64,000 nucleotides of DNA from Elysia crispata (GCA_033675545.1 JAWDGP010007392.1:37501-101500), one strand, 5' to 3'; shown: positions 21,037 through 33,957, numbered from the stretch's first letter. The notes: generated by a model from the letters alone, not told the origin. Translations and numbers: made by a program.

Positions 21037-24000
21037 ATAGGAAAGATATAATTACACGTATCTAGTTGTTATCTTGTATATCACGAACTGAGCTATTGCT
21101 TCCTTTTTCTTGAAATTGCAACACAATTTTCTTCAATTATATAATTTATAAGCATGTATGCAAATTTGTAATATTTTCATTTGATACACACTATTCTTTT
21201 ATGTTTATTGCTTGATTGTCGTTAACCTCTTTATTTGTATTTTCATTTTTTGGGGGGATTTATTTTTGAGTGTTTTCTTAATCTTAATTAAATTTTAATT
21301 TACTGTCTTACTGCACATTTGAGTGAACCCAATGATCTGGCTGAGAACAATGCATGTAAATCTCACTGTCTCAAGGTTTATTTAACTATTGCTTGGTGCT
21401 GCAAAGTGGGTTTTCTCAGACTCAGAGGCATTTTTTTTCTACCAATCTCTATTTTGATTCAAGCAGTTGATTCTACATGAGTAATACTGCATTGAAGTAG
21501 GCTGTCATTGTTTGTAATTTTTTTTTTTTTAATCTGCACTGAACTTACCTTGTATCATTTTTATTAAGACATGTTGAGTTAAACAAACAATAGTCCTTAG
21601 TTTGCATCTTTAGACACTTTAATTCTTCAGAAGCTTTAATTCATTCTTTTCTATTTAAAGAATTTTCAACGGTACTAGATCGCACCTAGATTAAACTAGC
21701 GAACAAGATGTACTGGTTGACTGACTCATGTTGAAGGTTTCCACAATTTTAAAATGCATTTTATACAAAGTTTCCATTGAGTCATGAGCCTAAAAATCAA
21801 AGTCTGCTTCACAGCTACATATGCTCACCTGCCTGATTTCAAACCAGTGCTATCTTAATTAAATATCTATCTTCACCCAAGTAAAATGAGTTTAAAATTA
21901 GGCTCATTTATTGCTTCTATAATTAGGCAATGCTTATCATTTGCATGATAAAAGGAGCAAGAGCATTTTGATGTCACCAAAACTATTAAGTGCAATTCTG
22001 ATACATTTAAATCAGCATTCAAGGGATCAGAACAAACATGTAATTATAAAAAAAAAATAAAAAAGCCATGGGGAAGAGCTTACAGGCGTAGGGATTGTTT
22101 TAATTTTACCACTACCTTTTTTTTTTTTAAATCTCAACATCATCAACCCAAAACTAATTTAGGTTGAGATTTCTTTAGTCTTACTTGATTAAAATTACCA
22201 AGAAGTTATGTTGATAAGAAACCTGGAAACAGATACTACACACATGAATTTATTAGCTAAATTCTGTCTAGTTAGACTTTACACAAACAACTGTTGCTTG
22301 TAGACTTTATCAGTATTTCCTTTTTTTATGGTTGATAATTACATTATAAATAATTTATTCATATCTTTTGTAACTGGTAGAAATATACTTTAAGTGATAA
22401 GCTGGAGTAGGAATGTGTCAAATAACAAGGAAAGTTTAAAAAAAGTTGATTTAACTGACAAATTATTACATGTACCAGTATGTTGAAGTAAGAAGAATGC
22501 CAACATTTCAGATGCCAAACTCAGTATGAATTAAAGTGCACTGTGTTTTTCTATTTCATAAGAACAGACTAAAGAAAAAAAAAAGGTTACAAATTAGATA
22601 TGATGAAATTGGGTCATAAGTAAAAGGCATCACGAAATGTCATAAGCTTATTTACATTTTCTAGTTTATCATTTTGTAAAAGATTATTTAAGCAAACATA
22701 AGCTAAATTCTTTCATTCTCATTTTCCTCTGACATTCAATTAATGCATACACCATTCACGAATCAACAATCTTTAACATTGTCATCAATATAGACAGAAG
22801 AAAAAATGGGAAATGATAAATGATCTTTATTTACAATATGGACTATTGAAACGAAATTTATGTACACAATATGTTTACATAAGAAATAAAACAACCATGC
22901 ATCAATAATAATAGCTGCCATAGTCTGTCCCTTTCTCTCCTCTCTTCCCCCCCCCCCCCCACACACACACACAAACCTTACATCTGCCTATCATTTTTCT
23001 GTTATTCACAAGCACTTCTTACTTTCTTCTTCTTCTTCCTCTACTTTAAAACCATCATACACATAAACCATCCGTATCTGGTACTCATTTTAATTTATGT
23101 TCTGAACTTACTTCTGAATATGATTACGATCATGAAAAATAAATTTGTGCGTTATATAAAACCAGTTTTGATATCCTTCTAAAAACAATGTGAAACATAG
23201 CCTCCCACAGGGATAAGAACTTGAAGCAAAATTTTTTAATGAACTTTTTTAAAATCTGTCCATGTGAGCGGCTTAGGTAGGAGCATTTTTTTTCTATACT
23301 CAGACTAAGAGGTTGAATGACCTGCAGCCCATCTAAAACTGTATCCCCCAAATACTACTGCTTTCTATGTTTTACTGGCTCAACTGAGCGCCATAAAAGT
23401 TTACTGAACATAGTATACATAAAGAACTATTATCTAGCTCACATATTAAGCACTGCTCTCCCCATCTTTATCTTTTCTTAAAACATTAGAGCTGAACATG
23501 ATCAACATTGATTAGGTCTAAAATTTCTCACAAGGCTATGCCTGGCCGTTAAAAATGAAAAATAACAATCTAACATTTAGATCTAGATTTAAAATTAATT
23601 GCTCTGGAATAAAAATGACCTTCAATAACTACAGCCTCATGTCATGTGACTGATGTCATGCCCGGTTTCGATAATAAGATCATGATTCTTAGAAAATAGT
23701 CTTATGCCATGACATGCCCGATTTCGATAATAAGTTAGGGATTTAGATCCATCGGTCTTATTCTTAATAATCAACTAGATTCTGTATCTTGCGCCACTCC
23801 CCCACAAAAAAATTTTTAAAAAATTGTCAGGTAGTATTCACTATTATCAGATGAAGAAATAAGAATGATCCTTATTGGCAATAAGTGTCAGGTCTGTGTG
23901 TGAAGATGGAGAGAACAAAGTTTTTCAGAAGAATAAGTAAACAACTCGGTGGCACCAATATTTTGGATGGTTTCAACTAAAATGCAAATCCCGATATAAG

Positions 24001-24355
24001 AATTCAAAACATAAATAAGAATATAAAAAAAATACGCTGTAGATATAATATATCACCCAGTTTTATACTTTCACACAGGTTGAAACTCAATGACCGAGAA
24101 AATATCGTACTCTTCGGTGAATTATATTTTCACCATTTTTCTTTTTTCGTAAAATTTAACAGCGTTCAACCTTACGGATAGAAGTTTCCGTTTGGACGAG
24201 GATTTTAAGGAAGATCACATAGCTGTTCAAGATATACAAAATTCCTCAAATTTATGGACAATTCTCTTCCTTACTATCAGTTAAGCAACTTTGATTTACA
24301 ACATACAATCTCACTTTTTACTTTCACATTTTCATCTTTTATTCAGCAAACTCCA
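21037..24355. other. Intergenic region downstream of MED21
   Basis: AT-rich sequence without recognisable exons. It includes a mixed poly-C and (CA)n stretch (about 22949-22973) and a short local duplication of CATGCCCGRTTTCGATAATAAG at 23657-23678 and 23713-23734. Part may be MED21 3' UTR, since a candidate minus-strand AATAAA lies only 12 nt after the stop (24343-24338) and a longer UTR is possible. Confidence 0.5.
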
Positions 24356-27219
24356 CTATTTTGCTAGATTACTCTCCAAACCCTGACTGTGTAATTGTGA
24401 CGCTGCAATTTCTTCCAGAGACTTTTGAATGGTTTTGAGTAGATGTTCGCCTTTTGCAATAATCTCTTCCAATTTTTCTGCTGCTTCTTGGTTTTCAATT
24501 TCTAGTTTTTGCAGGCTAGCAACCTGTTGAGCAGAAAATATATTTTGGATTATATGGGGTTTTTTGGGGTTTTTTTGGGGAGAAGGTAAATTACAATATA
24601 ACTGAAATGAGAAAGTACCATAAAAATTTCTTTATCCAAAGAAAAAAAGTTCATTAGAATTTCATTTAAAAAAAAAACCTCTCAAAGATATTGGTATTGG
24701 CTTCAAGTAAATAGCTGCAAAGTTTTGGGAAAAAACACATTACATATAAAAGAAGAACTAACTTGTACAAGTTTGAGCTAATATCTTGGACTTCATAATA
24801 TAAATTTTATATAATCTAATTTTTAAAAGCACATTGAAATAAAATCAAATAAAAAAACGCACACAAAGTTTTAATTGCAATATATTAGTTTAAAACAAAA
24901 CCTAGGTGCATAATACTGTTAATAAGTATGTTATGGATTATTTTTAAGGAAGAAAGATAGAATCAAAAGGTTATTAACAATATTTTTTAAACTTTCATAT
25001 TGATAACATTGCAAAGATTAAGAACATTTATAAATTGGAAAAATAAAAAAAAAAGAGGGCTAATACACAAAGAGCATATCTCTGTAACTATGTTCAAGTC
25101 CCAAAGAGACCTGAGATTGTCTTGTTGTGCGTGAGCTTCAGCAAATAAATAGGAAGAAAGCTGGACAAGTTAAAATCCTGATAGAAGTACATTAAAGTTA
25201 TACTAGTTAGGTCTTCTACCTTAATTTTCAGATAGTTAAAAGGGAATGTAGCAGCAACCCTATTTCACTCCATTATAATGGTAACTAAAAATACTCTTAA
25301 GAGTTCTGGGTACTAGTACATCTAACAAACCTGAAGCTCTGTTGATGAATCTTCACTCGGTAAATTATCAATGAGAACATCAATGTCCTTTGCAGTTCTT
25401 GTAATCATTTTTGCAAAGAGTACAGCATAATCTGCAAGGGGAAAAAAACATCATTGACTGAAGATAGAAGAAGTTAATGGTAAATGCATAATCTTGCAGA
25501 AACCAAATCCACCCTATACAAATATTGATGGACTCAGGCCTAACTGTTGTTTATATTTCTTAACAGTAAAACATGGCTGAATATTAGAAAAACAAACAAA
25601 TTGACGGTACATGTATATATCTAAATCTTTTTACTTCCATAATGGTTTATAAAGTTACAAACTAAGATTCATAATATAAGTTATAAGTTACATTTATTTT
25701 TTTCAAATGTGACAACTTTATTTAAATATGCTTCATGGTTCTAAGAGCTTATGAAAGGAGCAGTTGAAGACATAGACTTGGAGAAAATAAGCTTCCAAAG
25801 AGAGGTTGATTGGATACGATAATTTCATTTAACAACAATTAGCAGTTCTTTGTTGAGAGCTTGGATTTGCCCAACGCATACGTAATTAATTTCATGTGTG
25901 TGAGAGGGAAGGGGTGGTGGGGATAAGAACTAAGCAGGAAAAGATAACTTATTTAGAACAAGCAAACCTTTGAGTCTAGTTCGGTCTTCCATCTACGCTA
26001 CAGCCGCAAGAGTCAGTGCGTAGTCCTTTTGTTGAAAGAAACATGTATGTAACTATACAGACATATTTCACCTAAATACAGCTACAATGTAGTTCTATTA
26101 TAACTGAGCACAGAGAGTGGGGTGAGGTGATAAGTGACCAAACAGAAAGATCTGCCCTCAATGCTTATCAGGCGCTTCCATAATTATGGAATAAAATCTC
26201 GTTCATCAATCTGAACGCCAGACTATGCTTTCCTGCCATTGGACACATACTTACTTACTTACTTACTTACTGCCCCTTTTGCCGTAGGCAATTAGGGCAG
26301 CGGACACATAGTGACAGCTGATAGTATATCAAAATCACCTACAAAGGAAAAGGCTTGATAGCCTTGATCAAATCTTTTTCTGCCCAATAATATAATTCAC
26401 GACTAAATGAATGTAGAGAACATTTTATACCCAATCATTAAAAGTACATAAATTGTGAAATAAAAAAAAGCAGTTTAATGCAATGACTAAAGGGCACAAG
26501 TGGAGATATGCACACATTACATGAAAGTGATATGAGATTTCCTTTCAATTCTTAGTCACGCTAGAACTATAAGCTTTAGAATTCTATCTCATGTTTTTTT
26601 TTCAGAAAGTCCACTTCCCAATAATTATAATAAAAATTGCTTTCAAATGGATTTAATGATTAATTAATCTTCTGGTAAAGAGAATGATAGAAAAAGTCAC
26701 ATCTTGCACTTGGTTAACTTTCTAGACCCTCCCCCCCACACTCCTCATTATTGTTCCATAAATGGAATCGTGTATGCAATAATAGCATAATTATAAACCA
26801 ATACCTCGCCCCACTATAAACCGTCTGCACAGAATACAGTGGTGACCAGCTAGCAAATTCTGATCTTTGACATTGAACCTGCCAAAGTACATTTAATTTG
26901 TCTAATCATTTCCTTGGTTACCTTCTTGTGGTGGAGGTGGCGCTGGTTTGCCCCCTGGCTTTTCAAAACCAGGAAACGGGCTTGGTGGAGCACATTGCTG
27001 CAAGATGCCAATGCTATTGTAAAAGTGTTCTGCTTGCTAAGATAAGTAAAAAAAAAAAGTGAAATAAGAACAAGTGTCAATTTACTTTTTCTTTTATACT
27101 ATAAATATTATAAACTTTTAAGAGAGAAATCCAGAGTTAGCTGTAAAGGTTAAAATTAATCTCCAGAAAAAAAAATGAGAGAGAGAGAGAGAGATAGAGA
27201 GAGGGTAGAGAGAGGGGAA

Positions 27220-27252
<33 letters not shown>

Positions 27253-27269
27253 GAGGGTAGCGAGAGGGG

Positions 27270-27347
<78 letters not shown>

Positions 27348-30098
27348 GGGGGGGGGGGGCAGGGGAATGGAGAGAAGGAAAGAACATTCATGAGAAACTG
27401 ATGAAGGTGAAGAATATGATGACCTTCCTAGGAATTACCCTCCAACACATTTCATGAAATAACACATTTAAAAAACAAAATCAAAGCAGAGCTATTCTTA
27501 AAATAAGAATATGCACATTTGTGACTCTGATTTATTGCTATCAAATTATTGTGAGACTTATAGGGCAACACCTTAAATTCTGAGGGAAATGCACTTCTTC
27601 CCATTTTTCTCATTTTCACATAAGAGCAAACTCAGGAATCTCTGCATTGACAATTTAAAAACAAATATAAATAACATAGAGTCAGGACCATGAATGATTT
27701 TTACTGTTTGCTTGTTTGTAGTTCATTGATTTGAAATGTACATGCCTTAATGTTCTTTGTCAATGAGTGCAACCCAGAGAAAATTTCGGTACATATCGAT
27801 AATTAAATAAAATAAGAACTAATGTTCACTTTTTCTCCCAAGTAAGAAAGCCACTATAAATAATGTATACTAAATCAGACAGGTTGAAAAATGCAAATTT
27901 GCTCATTTCCTCTCTCTTTTATAAAAAGAATCCGCAGGAAGTCCCCCCACCCCCCACCCCCCCTAAAAAATTACATGACAATCACAATGGTGTAAAACAG
28001 GGCTATTTAAAAGGCATCTTTTAAAAAAAAAAACCAAAGAATTATTTGATCGTATAAACTAATTTGTATATTCCTTACCTATTTTCCAAATTCAGTTTTA
28101 ATTATAGGCATAGCTGTCATAGGCATCATCAGTTAATTTTTCCTTTTGTAAACACCTCCAAATGCTACTGCATACTTATGTGATGCAAACTAAGTGCAGG
28201 TTATTGATTTCATATTTGATAGTTGAAGAGGTAATAGTCTGTTTAAAGAGATGTTGTTAAACTGCCACCCTTATCTACAATAACATTTATGAACAAAAAA
28301 AAAAAGAATGTTACTATTCAAACAAGGTTAAGAGTACAATCAGAGCAATAAAAAAAAAAAAATCTCAGAATCAGATATTTTTTGTACTATACTTCAAACT
28401 TAAAAACTCAAAAGCATGTACAAATCTTTCTGAAAATTACAATGATATTTAGGTGATCTAAAAGGCTTTTTGCTATTGGAATATCTTTCTGGTTATTGTT
28501 TTGTTATATATCTCATGCAACTGCAAGGTTATAAATAAGAAATTATTTTCTCATTTATATTTATGTCAATGCCATAACTGCATTGCCCAGGATTTTAATA
28601 TTATTCGTCTCAAATATGAATACTTTGAGATAATGATAAATTTGCAGATATCTGCACAACTTCATTTAACATTTTAAGCTTTAAAACTGCATGTTTCTCA
28701 ATGAGCTCAATACGCTGAAAACGAATAAGAAGGTTTTATTCATAGCAAATGAATAGAAGTATTTTTGTTTTTCACTATTTCCTGATGTTGTCCCAGTTCT
28801 GTATACCAATCTGCTTGTGCTTTTGCCTGCACGACTTATTCTTGACCCAAGAACTAGCCTCTACCCATGGCAGTCCCAGAGCATGCACACAATTCTGAAA
28901 CCGAGGGCACTACTTCCTAACTGCGAAAATGAGGACAGAGATCTAAATGAGAGGGGTCCCATTTGTCATAAGTAATCCCATTTAATTGATACGTACTTTA
29001 CTTAGTACTTAATCATGACAACTTTCCCTACCAAAAATGCATTATCCTAGGTGAAAGAAACACTTAAAGAAAAGAAATTGTTATCTACTGGAATTGGGTT
29101 GATATCTGCAAATTTACCTAGATAATAGCTTTACAGTTTTGAATATTGTACTCAGTTCCTTGTGAAAAGGGAGAAACACAATATGTGCTTTATTGGGTAA
29201 ATTTGCAGATATCGGCCTAACTCCAATAGATAACTATTCCTTGTCTTTCATCTTTCTTTTGCCTAGATTAATGGACTTTTAGTGGTGAAAGTCATAGTGA
29301 TTATGTAATTAATAAAGTACATACGATTAAATGAAATAACTTATGACAAACGACACCGTCCTCACTGAGCCTCATCTAGATCTGTGTCATTTTTGGAATC
29401 AGAAAGTAGTAACCCTGGTTCTGGAAATGTGTGCATGTGTTGGGACTGCTGTAGGTAGAGACTAGCTGCCCAGGTCAAAACAAGTGGTGCAGGCAAAAGC
29501 ACAAGCAGGTAGGTATACAAAACTGGGACATAGTCATGATAGTGCAAAATAAAAACGCTTATATTGCCTTATATGTTATATCTTGGAAAAGTATTTTTTT
29601 TTTGCAACGAATAAAACCTTCATAATTGTGTTCAGCGGATAAAATTCTTCATGAAAAATGCAATTTCAAAGGAATAGGAAGTTCGGTATGAAAAAATGGT
29701 AAAATTGCAGATATCAACCCACCTCACCTCGGGCTTCACAATAGAATGTTTCCCAACGAAATCGAAACTTGTACTTGTAGTTTAATGGGATTTTAGAGCA
29801 ATACAAAAATGCTTTAATCTTGAAAAGTATTTATTTGCAACGAAACAAACCTTCAGATTCGTGTTCAGCATATATCAACTTCATTTAGAAAAATACAATT
29901 TTAAAGCTTAGAGTGAGTTGGGCCGATATCTGCAATAATAGTTATAGTATATCAAAACAATACCCTTCATTGAACTAGGTCTAGAATCTAATTACTTAAT
30001 GCAATATTACCAAATTTTCCATAAAGGCCAACACTTAGATTCTCTATAGATGTTACCTGTGTGACAGCGTCTTGAAGTTGGGTCAGTCTATCAGCCAT
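24356..30098 (-). CDS. MED21: Mediator complex subunit 21
   Basis: Four exons (complement of 30057-30098, 26922-27036, 25331-25431, 24356-24523) join in phase to 141 residues; human MED21 has 144. It begins [12 protein letters not shown], the conserved N-terminus. Next come [20 protein letters not shown], a Pro-rich linker, then [20 protein letters not shown] and [14 protein letters not shown]. The C-terminal half is a long coiled coil ([18 protein letters not shown]). In the family this helix pairs with MED7 in the Mediator middle module, which links activators to RNA polymerase II in the nucleus. The N-terminal segment belongs to the part that contacts other Mediator subunits. The first two introns, about 3.0 and 1.5 kb, are loaded with transposon remnants. 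The gene is divergent from MLEC. No lesions seen. Confidence 0.96.
25690..26350 (-). mobile_element. Dispersed repeat family D, copy 1 (in MED21 intron 2)
   Basis: The reverse complement aligns through its length with 39400-40117 of copy 2. Shared landmarks include GGTGATTTTGATAT, CAGCTGTCACTATGTGTCC, ATTATGGAAGCGCCTGATAAGC, ATAATAGAACTACAT, GTTACATACATG and ATAAATGTAACTT. Similarity stops near 26350, so relative to copy 2 it lacks the first about 500 bp and the last about 150 bp. It is interrupted by a 52-bp retroelement insertion (26250-26301). I cannot classify the family: I see no long open frame, terminal inverted repeat or LTR. Confidence 0.85.
26241..26310 (-). mobile_element. Short retroelement insertion with 9-bp target-site duplication, nested in repeat D copy 1
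   Basis: GGACACATA is present at 26241-26249 and again at 26302-26310. The 52 bp between read, on the minus strand, GCTGCCCTAATTGCCTACGG, then GCAAAAGGGGCA, then five GTAAG-type units. This is the layout of a severely 5'-truncated LINE or SINE 3' end with a tandem tail. The sister repeat copy at 39459-39467 has one uninterrupted TATGTGTCC, i.e. the empty site. The tail resembles that of the LINE at 20242-21028, so the same machinery may have mobilised both. Confidence 0.9.
27177..27359. repeat. (GA)n tracts followed by poly-G
   Basis: Interrupted GA repeats with GGGTAG variants, then about 75 bp of pure GA and a run of 14 G. It lies in MED21 intron 1, about 140 bp upstream of exon 2 in the genomic + direction. 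It is purine-only on the + strand, which makes it a candidate for triplex formation. Confidence 0.9.
28635..29118 (+). mobile_element. Inverted-repeat element M, copy 1
   Basis: The left end GATAAATTTGCAGATATC and the right end (reverse complement GGTAAATTTGCAGATATC) form an 18-bp terminal inverted repeat with one mismatch. The flanks GAGATAAT (28627-28634) and TAGATAAT (29119-29126) match at 7 of 8 positions and look like an 8-bp target-site duplication, as in hAT-like elements. The 484-bp body shows no transposase. Copy 2 lies 77 bp away in the opposite orientation. It lies in MED21 intron 1. Confidence 0.85.
29196..29690 (-). mobile_element. Inverted-repeat element M, copy 2 (opposite orientation to copy 1)
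   Basis: It starts with GGTAAATTTGCAGATATC. Its reverse complement follows copy 1 through the body: CCCAGTTTTGTATACC against CCCAGTTCTGTATACC, GCTTGTGCTTTTGCCTGCAC in both, then TTTGTCATAAGT in both. The right terminus is eroded and abuts copy 3. It contains a minus-strand frame (29362-29547) whose central part is also open in copy 1; see findings. Confidence 0.85.
29698..29940 (+). mobile_element. Inverted-repeat element M, copy 3 (short, MITE-like)
   Basis: About 240 bp with ends GGTAAAATTGCAGATATCAA and, reversed, TTGCAGATATCGGCCCAACT. The right half resembles copy 2 (the GTATTTATTTGCAACGAA, CCTTC and TTCGTGTTCAGC blocks). The left half instead matches copy 4. It is probably a deletion derivative, nested against copy 2. 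Confidence 0.8.
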
Positions 30099-30117
30099 TG
30101 CTTTATGCAGCGTTAAA

Positions 30118-30330
30118 TAGGTTCTAGACTTAAAGTCTAGATCTAACCCTAACAAATTTACTTAGGCAGCAATCAAGACCTTTCAATCGTGTGCTTGCGA
30201 TTGTTTTTTCACTGTCTCGGGATCAAAGTTACATTTTCAACATTTTCCTTCTCAAACCCTGACAAAACTCAAATAACCAAATCTAGATTTAGAACTTATG
30301 GAGTTTCTGGGTCTAGACTTTAAAACTTTC
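30118..30330. promoter_or_regulatory. TAGATC-motif cluster at the 5' end of MED21
   Basis: TCTAGAC/TCTAGATC-type half-palindromes occur at about 30122-30144, 30283-30295 and 30310-30318, directly upstream of the MED21 start. Similar clusters lie upstream of GPN3 and inside PHF12 intron 1. A regulatory role is unproven; it may be just a genome-wide low-complexity motif. Confidence 0.3.
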
Positions 30331-30689
30331 TATTTAATCTAGCCTAATGATCAGTTTCAACTTCAGACTTATTCATTAGTTTATCGAGGCAAAGCTCTAA
30401 ATAATAGCTCTAAAGAAAACGAAAGTACTCTTTTATACTTAGTGAGAATAACTTCTCCACAGACAATTCAAAGCGTCCGTTTGACATGGCTATCGCTAAT
30501 ACGGTTGATCACGTTTAGCGTCATCGCAGGTGTGTGTAGTACGTCGGCAGGAATGTTTGATGTGGTCTCTATTTCACACATCATACCAGTGTAGTTCAAA
30601 TTGATATTACCAAGATCAGCTATAATTGTTGAAATTTAAGTTCCTCTGGATATTAGCATTAATTTTCTATCTTATTATATATTACTGAG

Positions 30690-30803
<114 letters not shown>

Positions 30804-30941
30804 CCCCTCCCACCCCCTGCTCTCTTCTTAATTTCTAATATTTTCACCTTTTCGTTTATTGCTTGTTCCCCCTCCTCCACATGTTCTCTTTCTTCACTCA
30901 TTGTCACCTCTTTGTCTTTTCTCGCTCTCCTTCCCTCCCTC

Positions 30942-30952
30942 CTCTCTCTATC

Positions 30953-31015
<63 letters not shown>
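30942..31015. repeat. (CT)n microsatellite
   Basis: About 74 bp of CT with two early CTAT variants. It is the second of three CT tracts within 750 bp. Confidence 0.95.
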
Positions 31016-31016
<1 letters not shown>

Positions 31017-31294
31017 GCCTTATTTTCATATATTTTTGTGTTCGCGCAAACTCTCTCCACTCTTCTCACTCCTCCCCCATCTTTTCATCACTCGCACTCA
31101 CACACTCTCTTGTGTCTCTACTTTGATTGTTTCTTTTTCATGTGACTGACGGCTGTCCACCCCTCTGAACCCATCCCCACCCTTTTTGCTCTGTCTGTAT
31201 ATTTCTTTTTATCTATCTATATCTGTGTGTTTCCTTGTCTGATCTCTCTGCCCCTTTCTCCCCCTTCTCTCTTTTTCTCCGTTTCCTCTCTTGT

Positions 31295-31318
31295 CCCCCC
31301 CCCCCCCCCCCCCCCCCC
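31295..31318. repeat. Poly-C run of 24
   Basis: A homopolymer of 24 C inside a pyrimidine-rich stretch. Length in the assembly may be inaccurate. Confidence 0.9.
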
Positions 31319-31365
31319 GCCTCTGCTTTTTCTTACGCATATTTGCAATTTAAGGCTCTCCCTCT

Positions 31366-31369
<4 letters not shown>

Positions 31370-31435
<66 letters not shown>
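31370..31435. repeat. (CT)n microsatellite
   Basis: About 66 bp of pure CT. It is the third tract of the cluster upstream of MED21. Confidence 0.95.
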
Positions 31436-31437
<2 letters not shown>

Positions 31438-33535
31438 TTCTGTTTAAATATTGTAATGGGTCGTGATATGGCTTATAAATAAGCGTTCTCAGAATTTCGC
31501 TGTTACAGTCGAGTTTTAGAAATGTTTATACCGTACTTTGAATGTGATTGCTGCTGTAATATCTATTAGGATTTTTTTTCACTGCTCGATTTCTTCTTTT
31601 AAATAACAAATATACAACCAACAACAATAATGTCAATACTCATAAGACTTACTCCCCATCAAAGATGGATGATTTTGGCGAGTAAACCACGTGACTATGT
31701 AGAACAATCTGATTTTAAACTCGTCCATCTTGTTTCGAGAGATGTTTTAATTTTGCTTTATCATATATGTATTCATTTTTGTCCATGGGTTAAGTTTCCA
31801 TCGAAAAAACCCCCCAACATTTTAATAGCTTTTTTAAAAAATGATTATAAAAACGTGTCGCACCTTTGTATGCTTGAGGAAACACATATGGCTAGCTGAA
31901 ATGCTCGTGTTCGCGACAGGCGTGTTGATGTTAGCGATCGGGACGCCCCTCAGAGCGTTTTGTTATAACGTTTGAGACGGCGTTTTGTACACAAAAGTTT
32001 GCTTATGGTATGGGGATAAAACCCTCCAGCAGGGAGATTGGGGCCAGTGAATACCACCAAGTTCAGATGTCATTTAAATAAATAATCAAAGACAGTTCGT
32101 CTTGAGTTCTAATTTAAATCTACTCAACCTTAGTCATTTAGAGCTGGGATGTCCACTTGTGATTAAAAAACAACACAAAAAGTTTACCTTCCGAAATTAA
32201 GTCGGTTTTTTCTTTGTTGTTTTTCCCACCTAATCGACAATTTCATGATATACTTCCAGCCTTTCCTGTACTTTTCAAAACTAAAGTACTGAAATCTCTT
32301 CAGTGAATGTTTCGTTGTTGGTACACGATGATTTCCTTACGATCTTTACACAGTTAATATAATTATTTTCTCAGCATGACATATCAGTATGAAAATAGCT
32401 CTATTTCCACCATTACTTCCATAGGCGCAATAAATAGCAGAGCTTATAAATTAAGATATGGAAAAAAAGAAGGTTTTTAGGCAAATAGTAGGCTAATAAA
32501 AGATGATAAGAGTAATGTCAGTCATGGTAATCAACAATTAAAAAGCAAAAAAAAAAAGTCAAGTTTTATTGTGTATGAATCGCCACAAAATAATTACGTG
32601 ATTTGTTATCATCACTTATGAAACCTGTTCAGAGAAGATTGTGCTAATTCATTATACATATAAAAGCTCTTCCTATCATAAATTGTATAAAACCAGTACA
32701 CGTAATTAAGAATCTCTATGGAAAAAAAAAGACATGACCTTTTCTCCCTAGTGTGAACTGTGATATTTTTCGTCGACCTGGTTCAAAGTATTCGTAATTG
32801 ACTGTTAAAGTCATAAGTACTTAGAAGGAATATTTATAATCTTTATAAATATATATCAAAGACTATTCTATTATATCGAATCGAGGCATCTTTTGTCCTA
32901 CCGTTGTTCAAAGATCTGGGTTAGATCGACTGACTAATAAGTAGAACTCCAATACAGACATCATAATACTCACTATATACATTCTGAGATAGTTCTCACA
33001 AACCCCATCCCTAAGCTTATACCGCTTTCATGATCTAGTCCAACAGCATGACTTTTTCTTCAGTCTTGCAAACTGCAAATATTTTTTTATCAAAGTGCAG
33101 CATCCACGAAAGATTATGTAAATCTTTCTGAAGAGGTTGACGAGAAAACTTCACTGTTTCCTGAAAATAATGCTTGTGTGGTAAGATTTTTCCTCTAACA
33201 AATGTTTAATCCGAGGTATACAAAGTCACTTAATTAATGTTATTTACATTTCCTAACTTTCTAAATTTTGCGCTTCCGTAAGCTTTGTTTTGTGTTAAAC
33301 TAACTATGTCTTCCTTTGAGGGATTGTCATATTGTCTACTCTGGGAGAAAATAGTTAAAAGATTAGACTTTTCTTTTTCATTTGTCTAGCACATTGATCG
33401 TATTTATAAGTATATTGATTTTCTTAACACCAATTTTGAAATATATTATTGTAAAGTTATCTTTGTTATTTATTTATTTATTCTTTTTTTTATTATTGCC
33501 ATCCGTTTGTCGTAGTCGTTGTTGTTGTTGTTGTG

Positions 33536-33536
<1 letters not shown>

Positions 33537-33581
<45 letters not shown>
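33537..33581. repeat. (TCA)n microsatellite
   Basis: About 45 bp of ATC/TCA repeats, preceded by a short (GTT)n run. Confidence 0.9.
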
Positions 33582-33724
33582 AGGATACGAAATTTAAAAA
33601 AGTGCCTCAGTGCATAACCTCCTTGATGTAGTAAGACAAAAAAAAATTAGAATTGGATTTGGGAAAATTAAAATAAACACTAGAAAAAAAATTAATATGA
33701 GCTTCCCTTTCTAAATCTACGATA

Positions 33725-33957
33725 TTATTGCAGTTATCTGCCCTACTCACTTTAAGCTTTAACAATGCGTTTTTCTTAATGACTTTGATATGCTGAAGAC
33801 GAATATGAAGGCTTTATTCGTCGCAAATAAATACTTTTCAAGATATAAGCATTTTTGTGCTGCTCTAAAATCCCATTACACTACAAGTTTCGATTTCGTC
33901 GGGAAACATTCAATTGTGAAGCCCGACGAGAGGTAGGCCTTTATTTGCAATTTTACC
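33725..33957 (-). mobile_element. Inverted-repeat element M, copy 4 (short, MITE-like)
   Basis: The reverse complement aligns with copy 3 over nearly its full length: TTGTAGTGTAATGGGATTTTAG, TTTCCCGACGAAATCGAAAC, GCAAATAAAG-type ends and GGTAAAATTGCA. It lies between MED21 and MLEC. No coding content. Confidence 0.85.
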
